DNA from: Asterella californica
Lineage: Eukaryota; Streptophyta; Marchantiopsida; Marchantiales; Aytoniaceae
Length of the DNA stretch: 64,000 nt
Assembly (NCBI GenBank): GCA_036924285.1
Contig: JAYKYS010000019.1
Location: 5,704,001 to 5,768,000 of the forward strand
Reading direction: 5' to 3'
Shown: in pieces, positions 55,089-64,000 of the stretch
Numbering within the stretch: the stretch's first letter is position 1
How the letters are laid out: the number at the start of each line of letters is the position of its first letter
Translations under genes and position numbers: made by a program
The notes under the pieces: model-generated
Told to the model about the DNA's origin: nothing
Database searches by the model: none
Seen by the model: only the letters and a program-made list of their open reading frames with translations

Positions 55089-57411
55089 CTCGACCTTCTA
55101 TCTTATATCCAAATTTGACAACAAGGCCACTCACATGAATGTTCACGGATCACTGAGTTGACACGCCTCATTATCGTATGACTCATAACAATCAGGTACT
55201 CGCTCACGGTTCTTTTTTTGCCACGAACGTTTTGAGGAGATCTCTTGATCATGAATTACAAAAATATATAAATTCCTAAGAATTCAAAGAAAATAATGAT
55301 GGTGAACAATGTGAAGACACAAACATATGAAAAATAATATTATATTCATGAATTGAGCTCATGCAAAATACAAACGTCAACCATTCAGAACAAAAGATAA
55401 AAAGAAAATACCAATTAACTTTATTCATACTGAAAGATAACAAGAGCAAGCATAAAATAAAGGCTATGAAACTTAACGTGACGAAGTATAAGTTTCAATC
55501 ATGTGCTTCTTGTCCTCAACATTCTTTCATCAACATTGATGTCTCTAAATGATGTTGACGTTCAACATTCATACCTCAATCACTTTTGCTCTCTCGTCAA
55601 CACTTTGAGCTCAAGTCCATCAGAATGACCAATTGGTATCCATGCATTCCATGTATGTCTAACCCACTTTTGTTTATCACGTTGTCAACATCTATACAAT
55701 GCATGTACATCTTGTTTTTTTACGGCTTGTCTATTTTATATGCATCATGATTGTCTACTTAACCCATTGGTATCTATGCATTACATGGATGCTTATCACT
55801 CCTATGCTGATTATCTTCGGAAATCCCAGCAACTCATGGACGTCAAACACACATTCAAGCTCTTTACCATCAAGTATTTCTAGCAGATCACCATCAAAAT
55901 AATTTGCTTGTATGATAATTTAATATTTTCACCATGTCCACATACTTTTGTAGGCCATTCAGTGCTTGACATCTGTGGAATCCATGAATATCACATGACA
56001 AAACAACGAGCAAGACGATTGACATCCATGGAATGCATGGATGTTCAAAAACTTGATTTACATGGATGACATTTGTGGAGAAGAAATACTACAAAGTATC
56101 CCTCATTTAAAGATTTTTGATGAGACTTAGATGGATAAACATATCTAGTCTCTTAAATTAAACTAATCTCTTAATCAAAATTAAAACGTGTTTAGAGCAC
56201 ATGAAAAGTAGATGAAACTTGGACGTACAATTTGTTGAAGATCGTATGTCCAAAGAACACCGAAGTATGATCAACGTTAATAGAGACATAGTCACTTGAA
56301 AAATACAAAAGTAGTGGACAACTATTGAGACAAGCAAACATGGATAGATTTCCACACTATAATGTGTTGCCAAATCGAATCTAACCTCAATTTCATTCGC
56401 ATGCAAAAATAACTACTAAAAAATAAAATCTTTGAAAATCTGCACCAATCTTGATGATCGTTTTGGAGTTCAAAATGATTTTTTCAGGCTTAAATCTGTC
56501 GACCAGACCCTTTGGAACTTCTTGTGTTGAATGCTCGAATTGGCTATCATGGAAACTTTCAGTCAATTCAGAGCATTCTTGAGCAATTTGGAGGGTTGTA
56601 ATCCTTGAACTTCATGGATGACACCTCTCCAAACGAGAATGTCATCCATGAGTAATGGATGACACACTCCAAATCCTCCATTAATGCTCCAACTTGGCTG
56701 AAAATTTCCACGGATGTAAATTTGAGCCTTAGACACAAGACAAACTTCAGAGGATTGTTCAACAGATTTAAGCCTGAAAAAATCATTTTCAACTCCAAAA
56801 ATGCTACCGAAGATTGCAGCAAAAAAAATAACGTTTTATGTTACTGAAATGTAGAAAGCACTTTCGTGAGTTGAGACATCACTCGAGAAGACAACTCGAG
56901 GAGTATTAACAACTTGAGACAGTAATTGATATCAATATGATATGAGTTGGTAGAGCTTGTTCTTCATCTATCTTAGTCAAGTCCATCAATTTTTCTTTAC
57001 AAGCGATACTTATGTTTCATCTCCACCCTCCAACCTTGATCTTGTAAAATATGTTCCACTGGCACAACACGCTGATTACCACACGCAAAATTTAATGACA
57101 CCTTCTCAATGACACTATCTTTTGTCTTTAGATAGTCTCAAACTTGATTGATCAGCGTCAGAAATTTGTGCTTCAATCGAAAGAGACAAAAGAATGGGCT
57201 AATAGGAGGTTGAATATGACTATTACATCAAATACTTCGTGATCGCTGGTTTATATTTTATCGAATGTAGTTTTGATGATTTTATGCTCAAGCATCTAGT
57301 TCTAAGGATTATGCAAGGTCAAATATATAATAAAGCTCTAGTTAAAAATAATCATCATTGAATGAAAATGAACATGGAAAAAAAGAAGATAAAGACACAA
57401 CCTAACAACTA

Positions 57412-57483
57412 TGTGCATCCATGAACTTCATGGACGCACAATCATCTTGCAAGTTGTACGTCCATGAAGTTCATGGATGCACA
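57412..57483. repeat. Perfect inverted repeat, 25-nt arms, 22-nt loop
   Basis: Arms at 57,412-57,436 and 57,459-57,483 are exact reverse complements. Each arm itself contains the near-palindrome CCATGAASTTCATGG (57,419-57,433; 57,462-57,476). Further copies of that core lie at about 57,590, 57,627 and 57,733. Confidence 0.85.
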
Positions 57484-57589
57484 CTTTGTGAACACTCTGT
57501 TGGTTAACATAAGATATCAATACTACACAATGATTGTATTCATGAACTGTTTAGACATATATTTTTGTTATATGATAACATAATGTGCC

Positions 57590-57749
57590 TTCATGAAGTT
57601 CATTGATGCTACCTAGACTGTGTGCATCAATGAAGTTCATGGATGCACAAGATAAGTCATGGATTAACGCTTCAGATTATATTATATTAACCAATATGAG
57701 CACTTGATGTTAGAAAACATCAACCATGTAAATCCATGAACTTCATGGA
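57590..57749. repeat. Further palindromic cores and a second inverted repeat
   Basis: TTCATTGATGC (57,600-57,610) and GCATCAATGAA (57,624-57,634) are exact reverse complements. The cores TCATGAAGTTCATTGA, TCAATGAAGTTCATGGA and TCCATGAACTTCATGGA lie at about 57,591, 57,627 and 57,733. Confidence 0.75.
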
Positions 57750-58139
57750 CACATAGATAACTAAAGAAAAAAAGTTTTAATTTATATCAATTTTGATAAA
57801 AGAAATATATCTTCTTACTAATATATTAGTTTTTTTAATATCTATTAATTTCAGTTTTTCTGCAATTTTTGTCCAAAAATTCAAATATAACCAGTCTCAC
57901 CAATTTACAGAAATTTCTGGAATTTGAACTCAGATTTTATCACTACTAGAATTATAATTTTCTCGACTTTCTGAAAAATGTTTAAAAATCATGATGTTGT
58001 GTCTTTCTTTGTGGTAAAGTTTGCCGTTTTCAATCAAATTTTGAATTTTGAGTTTTCACATTCTCCGGAAATCAGTCTTGGGTTCTCTTTTCGGTGAGCG
58101 AGTACTCGATTGTTATTAGCGGTGTTTTAACCACCTTTG

Positions 58140-58452
58140 GGGAACTTTGCTTGCTTTCTGTTATCAGAAAATATACAAATATTATGTAGAAATTTTATAA
58201 AAAATTCAACAAAATCTAAATTTATATTAAATGATAATCTTAGTACCTGGAATTGCAGAAACGCCCAGACAAAACCCATAAGTGAATCGCGAACAAACGT
58301 CCCTCCGAGAATACAAGTCAGAAAACACACTAACTAAAAGAATTAGTTTAATCAATACATTAATGTATTATCTAAACCATCCTGACGGAGGGGTTAGGTA
58401 ATAGTTAAGCTTGCTGTCCTCTTCCGCAGTCAGATGGAGAGGTGAATAAGCA
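58140..58452 (+). repeat. Dispersed repeat R3, copy 2, with hairpin
   Basis: Matches 43,480-43,742. The hairpin arms are TATTATCTAAACC (58,366-58,378) and GGTTAGGTAATA (58,392-58,403), paired with one mismatch and one bulge. It starts some 20 bp after the right end of the 55.2-58.1 kb block. Confidence 0.65.
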
Positions 58453-59851
58453 ATTAGTGCTTCCATGCTATTTGGTCAATATAGTTTATTGTGTATTTAA
58501 TTTACTACGTTGGAACCAATGATATGCTGACTATGACTTTTGTTTGCTGGCTTCAGTTGATATCCAGGCGCGTGACCACAGCGGCGCTACTTATTTTCTA
58601 TTTGTTACATCCAAATCCTGAGAACCGTAAAGATAATCATATGCAAACTTTAAGGTAACGAGCACTTTTTACACCTGTCATGGCACCTGGCGCATTGAGA
58701 GGGACTTGTCATTGAGGTGGATATGAAATGGCAAGTTGTGGAAATAAGATGAAATGCCAAGTTGTGAGAAACTAAAACTGGCACAAATCTTCTATTTGTT
58801 CGAACTTCTCTGGAAGAGTGTAGAATGACAGTTAGATATAACATCAACTGTACAACAGTGTTGTTCTAGTACATCCGCTGCGAAAATTAAATGCATGTAA
58901 TGATCTTCAGCAGTTATACATCTGCGTCTTGTATGCTGAAGCCTCTGACGACAAAGACTTGAGCCACCAATGATTTTGAAGGGCGGTACTGCGCCCAGCG
59001 TCTCAACAAACCACTTGAAACCAGAAGATTATTGGTTCTCTTTTCACATCAACATCACATAAAGCTGATTTTGAAGAAGGTCACATCCTCCTGGAATTTC
59101 AACCTATTCGTACAACTGGAAATCACTATCATGAGTCTTGTGAAGACCATGAAAGTGGAATGTTCGGTACAGGTAAATTGCACCTTTTCCAACCGGAGCA
59201 CTTTTTGAATGCCTGATGGTTGGCTTTCACATCATTCAGCTCACAGAAAGACAGACAGCTGCTTACAGTCCACCGACCAATGACTCTGCTGTCGCCATGT
59301 CGGATTATGACCACTGAAGGTGAAGTCTGAAGCTGCTTAGCATGCAGTACGCACAAAGCTAGAGGTCAGATTATATATGTATGCTTGAGTATGTAGGAAG
59401 CGATGGGGAGTCTACTTTTACCGCTTGTGAATGGGATCATATACTGTTTGGAGAGTGCCGAGTGAGAATGGAAACATGCAAGTTGTCAACATGAAACTGT
59501 CTGGTCCAGGAACGAGCATGAAGAATGCCATACTTTAGACAAGGCCTCAGAGGGATATGTATACGTACGGTCATCTGCTACATACGTCCCTCACTGACTG
59601 ACACTCATGAAAGTTGGATGATGTTGACCCGGCTCGATCCCTTTCTTTCTGCAGGGTGTTCGTTTTGCTCTAGGTAGCCGCCCCCATGACCAAATGCCGT
59701 TGAAACTGCGACACATAATATGAAGACGCTGCTGCGAGCTTCTTATAGTTGAGAGATTGCAGTAGTATAATTATTAGAACACCCGAAGCTGAGCTTCTTA
59801 GACTTCTTCGCGATTGTGTATACTTCGTCGACGCAGTGTTCCAGCCATTCG
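58453..59851. other. Intergenic DNA and presumed promoter of the F-box gene
   Basis: No gene seen; minus-strand open stretches (58,650-58,847 and 59,129-59,356) are unremarkable. TATAATTA at about 59,764, some 85 bp before the F-box ATG, is a possible TATA box or simply AT-rich leader. Confidence 0.35.
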
Positions 59852-61270
59852 ATGGCGTCTTCGAACGGTCGTTCGTCTAATCGGCAACATTTCTTTCCAT
59901 CGATCTCACAAGTAGTGCTGGATAAAATCATGAGAAAGGTTCCCTTACAGGTCCTGCTAAGATGGCGTTTTGTGTGCAAGGGATGGAATCAAGCCATCAT
60001 GTCGAAACGCTGGACTTCAGGAACAAATTTAAGGTCTCAGATAAGCATTCCTCTGCTGCTCATGAATTGTCGAGAAGGTTCCATGACGTCTCCATCTTTT
60101 CTAGCTTTGACCAGCAACAGCAAGAAAGGAAAGTGGATCAAGATCGGTATCGACCTGAAGGAAGCTTCGGATTTGTATAAGAGATGCAAGCACTACAAAC
60201 CTCTGTGCTCAGAATTCCTACGCTGTACGACTGCTGGAAGTCTGGGGCTCATGTTTCTCACGAGGTATTGCGCTTCCCACTTCGACTCGGATTTCTCGCT
60301 CCTCGTTTACAATCCCGTCACCAGAAGCTTGAAGCCACTGGAGATTCCGGATGTCCCTGACGAGCACTACCAACACAAGAAGGGCTTCTTGAGGTTGGCA
60401 GGAGTCATCGTGGACAAAGACGAGCAGCACTACAAGTTGCTCTTCTCCACCGTCACGCAGGGAAACGAGCTAACCTTCAAAACCTACTTTGTCTACGATT
60501 CCCGAACGTGTTCGTGGAAATTCAAAGTCTCTTCTATCCCCCCATTCTTCCACATCACATCTAAAGTTTCATGCAATGGCTGCCTTTACTTTCTGCACAC
60601 AAGCTCGACTGTCGACGGCCACGACGGTATGGTCACGTCGTCATTGTTCAAACCACAGTTGGGGATATACGATACCGAATCCGATAGATGGCATGGACTC
60701 GAACCAAGTCTGATGCCGGAGCACGAGAAGGCGCCATATTTTCCTCAGCTGGTCCAGCACAAGGGCGTCGTTCTTTACGTGGTTTTATGTCAAAGTCAGG
60801 TCGAGCGTCGGGAAGATGAGACGGATCCGAGCCCTTTGAAGACTTGGTGTTTCTTCAAACTTATTAACGAAGTGGAAGCTGATGATGCCGATGCGTCCGC
60901 CTCAGCATCACCATCTTCGACTCCTCCTCAACTCGGATGGACGAAAGTGCGGGAGATGCCTAGACTCGTGTTTGAAGCATTTGATGTCTACACACGAGAG
61001 TTTCACGACTTAGAGACCGGGAGGCACGACGTCTGCTGTGAGGGCCAAGGGGACTTCATGTACTTCTACTGCGTCAAGCCCGTGAAGAGAATCAGATCGC
61101 CCTCGTGGAGTTCTGCATCAGGAAGGCCGGGAACGGTTGAGGGAGTTGTTCTGCTCCATGACTTCGAAAAGAATGAGTGGCATTTTCTCAGGCGATATCC
61201 TCCGTTCGACAGTTCGGATGTTTCTAGCGTCAAGATGGAGTCCTTTCGACCATCTTTCATGGATATCTGA
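59852..61270 (+). CDS. F-box protein with predicted beta-propeller-like C-terminus (472 aa, single exon)
   Basis: F-box proteins link substrates to the Skp1-Cullin1 ubiquitin ligase. The F-box is at about residues 16-54: ISQVVLDKIMRKVPLQVLLR, then WRFVCKGWNQAIMSKRW, with the usual L.(K/R)(I/V)P...L.R.R.VCK.W pattern. The rest (about 400 residues) has the repeated hydrophobic-strand text of plant F-box-associated or kelch-like domains, for example LLVYNPVTRSLKPLEIP, YFVYDSRTCSWKF and LGIYDTESDRWHGL. A low-complexity insert of A, D, S and P lies at about residues 345-362. I chose the ATG at 59,852; the frame is open a little further upstream but has no earlier ATG. No frameshift or internal stop, and length is normal for the family. 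The substrate and orthologue are unknown; the propeller assignment is by pattern only. Confidence 0.85.
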   Translation: MASSNGRSSNRQHFFPSISQVVLDKIMRKVPLQVLLRWRFVCKGWNQAIMSKRWTSGTNLRSQISIPLLLMNCREGSMTSPSFLALTSNSKKGKWIKIGIDLKEASDLYKRCKHYKPLCSEFLRCTTAGSLGLMFLTRYCASHFDSDFSLLVYNPVTRSLKPLEIPDVPDEHYQHKKGFLRLAGVIVDKDEQHYKLLFSTVTQGNELTFKTYFVYDSRTCSWKFKVSSIPPFFHITSKVSCNGCLYFLHTSSTVDGHDGMVTSSLFKPQLGIYDTESDRWHGLEPSLMPEHEKAPYFPQLVQHKGVVLYVVLCQSQVERREDETDPSPLKTWCFFKLINEVEADDADASASASPSSTPPQLGWTKVREMPRLVFEAFDVYTREFHDLETGRHDVCCEGQGDFMYFYCVKPVKRIRSPSWSSASGRPGTVEGVVLLHDFEKNEWHFLRRYPPFDSSDVSSVKMESFRPSFMDI

Positions 61271-61402
61271 TCAGGTTCCAGATATCTTTTGGACTTCTTT
61301 TGGAAAATGTGTAGGTTGAGGGGCTTGCTGCTCAAATTCTGCTCGAAGACAGAACTTGTTAACTAAACAACGTAATGAAGGTTACAAGCAAATTTTGACT
61401 TT

Positions 61403-61735
61403 AACAGCAGCTAACGGGTTCTTGTTTCGAATTTTACAAACCTTAACTTCCAGACAGAAATTATATTCATAATATTCAAAATCATATATAATCCGTAAAT
61501 TTTATTACACCATGATCGAACACAGAATGATAAAGTTTCATATTGAACAAATCGAATAATACACATGTAATATTTCAAATCTAAAAGTATGTATATAAGT
61601 GAGCATATCATTATACAATATTTCTGACCAATGATCAATTATAGAATCTACAACACGTACAAGATTCTTTATCGACTCGTCCGCTACTTAACTTTTTAGA
61701 ACTAAATGCTGAACTTCCGGATCTAGAAAATTGAC
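61403..61735 (+). repeat. Dispersed repeat R1, copy 2
   Basis: Begins TTAACAGCAGCTAACGGGTT, then TTACAAACCTTAACTTCC. It is collinear with 34,780-35,160 but lacks the GGTACTCGCT part of the end motif. It starts about 130 bp after the F-box stop codon, so the F-box transcript may run into it. Confidence 0.65.
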
Positions 61736-62052
61736 AGCTTTGAAGGTTGGACGCAAAGTCTTTGATCCATAAGATGAGTGTATTCATCTATAGACTTCAG
61801 TCTCATTTATACACAACATGGTTCGGTGTCAAGAAACGGTAAGCGTCTCATGGCCCGATGAAGGGACGCGGGTTCCTGCTCCTACTTTCTATTTATGCTA
61901 TTACCGTTGGCTCTTTTCTATTTCTCTTAACTTGTCTGTCTATGAACTTGGCTATCTAAGGTCTGAGCAGTCGTGTGGAACCTTTGGCTTTACGAGCTCC
62001 CACTGACTTGCAGTGGGTGCATCTTCGATACTCCCACTGCACGCAATGCAGC

Positions 62053-64000
62053 TTAGATGAGACCCATGTTTTTTAGAAATTTTTGATGTGAGTCATTTGA
62101 CAATCCTTTGGTCAATATGTCTGCAGTCATATCTCTTGTCGGGACGTATGTAACTTCGAGCTGCTCTTCCTGACACCTTTCTCGGATGAAATGATGATGA
62201 ATATCAATATGTTTGCTTCGTGAATGATGTACCGGATTTTGTACCAACGCCAACGCCCCTTGATTGTCACCATTGATGCGCGTTGGTTGTAAATTATCAG
62301 CCATAACACCTAGATCGAGCATGAGGCATCTCAACCAGATCGTCTCACGAGATGCCTGAGAAATAGATTGGTACGCTGCTTCAGTTGAGGACAAAGCTAC
62401 ATTTTTCTGTTTTTGACTATTCCACGAGATTGCTACACCAGCCAAGAGAAACACATACCCCGTGGTGGATCTTCGATCTTCGGTGTCAGTGGCCCAGTTG
62501 GCATCTGCATATCCCACTAAGTCCTCCTCTCCTTGTGAATATGTCAACTTCAAGTGCTTAGTGCCTGCTCACAAAATATTCTGTTGACTGCTCACAAATG
62601 AGCTTCAAGAGGGACGGAGGAAAATTGGCAGACTTGGCTTACGGCGAAAGCAATGACAGGCCTGGTGAAAAGCATAATAAACATCAACATTCTCACCTTC
62701 TGTTGATAATCAAATTTGTCCACGGTATTTGAACCATTGTCACTTTCAGAGAGTCCTCCAGAACACAATTTCAAGTTCACTTCTATAGGTGTTGGCTGTG
62801 GGTGACATCTCTCAAAGTGACACCTTTTCAAGATGTTGTTGATGTACGATTCCTGGTCCAGTGAGATTGTCTTCTCATCCTTGTTGATGGTTATTTGCAC
62901 TCTTAGCCACCAGTGTACATGTCTCATTTCTTTCATCCTTGAATTCTTGTGACAATAGCTGCATGACTTCCTGTAAGGAGACAAGACTGCTACTTGCAGG
63001 GAGTAGGTCGTCCGTAAACTATCAGATATAGTACATTTTTTGAATTATGAAAAACGTATAGACATGCATCAGCTTGTGATCGTTGCATCGCCAAGTCCAC
63101 AAGATATTGATCAAGTCGTTGATACCACGAACGTCCGGACTGTTTGAGTCCATATAATCCTTTGTGGAGTCTATAGACTGGTCGTCGAGGAAGATGTTCG
63201 TTTGCTCGTGGGATGAATTCCCTAGGTAATTCCATGTAAATCTACTCATGGATCTTATCATTAAGGTAAGCTTTAACCACGTCCATTTGACGAATTTGCA
63301 GACCTTGTAAAGATGAAGCAGCAAAAAACTGCGAATGGTGGGGAACTTTACCACATGTGCAAACGTTTCATGATAATCGATTCTGTGTTGTTATACATAA
63401 CTCTTTGCCACATGTCGTGCTTTATGTCGAATTACCGCACCTGTAGCATCACGTTTTAATTTGAATATCCACCTAGAACCGATGACGTTTTTACCTTCGA
63501 ATAATGACGTGATCGACCAGGTCTCATTGGTTTCCAACGATTCCAACTCAGAAGCTATTACCTCTTTCTAAGCATCCGAGTCCGACGTATTAATGACTTC
63601 TTGAAAACTTTGGGGTTCCAACGTGTTCTCATGCGCCATCCATGCAAATTCACTCAGATGGTGTGGTAAGCGACTCTCTTCTCCTGACCTAGTAATGTAG
63701 GTTGATCGATCTGTATTCAACGATATTCTGTATCGATATGGCAGAGGTCTCTGTGAAGTCACCTGACGGATCTTGTAAGGATGATCCTGACACAGAGTTC
63801 ATATGTGGATGATTGTTTGTCTGATCATCACGGTTGGAAACTCCTCTTGATGTCGTTGAGGCACTAGGGCTGGAAGAGTCTTTCATCGTAGTCGTGACAT
63901 TTTGTCTTGAGACTCTGGCTCCATAGAGAAGACCTCCACATGCTTCGATTGGTATCAAATCCAAACTCGCATGATGTTGATTGTCATTCGTGAGAACCGC
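62053..64000 (-). mobile_element. Ty1/copia retrotransposon pol relic (RT and RNase H), cut by the window edge
   Basis: Minus-strand order from the right edge: integrase/RT linker pieces (63,568-63,964); then RT with KARHVAKSYV, ETFAHVVKFPTIRSF and IRQMDVVKAYLNDKIHE; then YMELPREFIP, HKGLYGLKQSGRSWYQRLDQ (62,990-63,235), the RT C-terminus (62,592-62,984) and RNase H (62,053-62,553). RNase H is an uninterrupted 166-codon stretch with its acidic residues in GYADANW, SSTEAAY and NGDNQGA, plus DILTKGL. The RT frame is broken several times. RNase H directly after RT with no integrase downstream marks Ty1/copia. No LTR was recognised to the left of 62,053. Confidence 0.88.

Larger units (their letters stand above)
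55186..58118. mobile_element. Candidate non-autonomous element with inverted ends (about 2.9 kb)
   Basis: Left end ATAACAATCAGGTACTCGCT, then CAC, at 55,186. On the opposite strand at the right end (58,118 leftwards), ATAACAATCGAGTACTCGCT, then CAC. These 23 bases match except for two, in inverted orientation. The inside is AT-rich and non-coding but rich in CCATGNA...TTCATGG palindromes. The same end motif recurs at 34,786 (plus) without an obvious partner. I could not identify a target-site duplication, so the block may instead be bounded by two independent copies of a shorter repeat. Confidence 0.42.

Noticed and set aside
57412..57749. CRISPR array
   Set aside because: The repeats are palindromic words at irregular spacing in a plant-type genome; no regular spacers and no cas genes.
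59816..59851. Twelve extra codons upstream of the F-box ATG
   Set aside because: They would require a GTG start; the first ATG is at 59,852, directly before the F-box region.

Overview
The window looks like nuclear DNA of a land plant, with a bryophyte (a liverwort such as Marchantia) as my best guess. This rests on three things: a spliced DEAD-box helicase gene with 13 introns, single-exon F-box and seven-pass membrane protein genes of plant type, and a Ty3/gypsy family whose Pol wording I associate with bryophyte genomes. The species is an inference; no search was run. Host genes are sparse. I can support three in 64 kb, and most of the rest is transposon-derived.

Layout. 0.15-1.0 kb: a decayed Myb/SANT-like ORF. 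1.3-1.9 kb: a dispersed repeat. 1.93-8.79 kb: Ty3/gypsy copy A, with a 5' LTR, an intact Gag-protease ORF and a broken Pol, truncated with no 3' LTR. 8.8-11 kb: non-coding DNA with tandem duplications and palindromes. 11.0-11.8 kb: a PIF/Harbinger transposase relic (minus strand). 12.0-20.7 kb: Ty3/gypsy copy B in the same orientation, with both LTRs and a polypurine tract, killed by nonsense mutations. 22.1-31.2 kb: a DED1/DDX3-like RNA helicase gene of 14 coding exons (568 aa). 34.2-34.8 kb: a second Harbinger relic. 34.8-43.8 kb: AT-rich DNA with several dispersed repeat families. 44-48 kb: a seven-pass membrane protein gene with a long 5' leader. 51-54 kb: an old minus-strand gypsy relic with an internal inversion. 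54.4-58.5 kb: repeats and a TIR-like bounded, hairpin-rich non-coding block. 59.9-61.3 kb: an F-box protein gene. 62.05 kb to the right edge: a Ty1/copia pol relic (minus strand).

The most interesting signal is in the gypsy family. Both copies end the Gag-protease ORF with a GGGTTTT heptamer in the correct phase. A 6-nt spacer and a 12-bp stem follow, and the -1 frame that opens exactly there is Pol. This is a complete -1 programmed ribosomal frameshift signal, and it is identical in two copies that differ elsewhere. Other points worth a look are a D-H-G protease active-site triad in both copies, a helicase gene whose 13 introns are all phase 0 with one GC-AG intron, a hairpin-ended repeat family with four copies, a ~2.9 kb block bounded by inverted copies of a motif that recurs elsewhere, and a 25-nt-arm perfect inverted repeat inside that block.

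The host genes show no functional link to each other. They are a translation/RNA helicase, a membrane protein of unknown role and a ubiquitin-ligase adaptor, separated by repeats.
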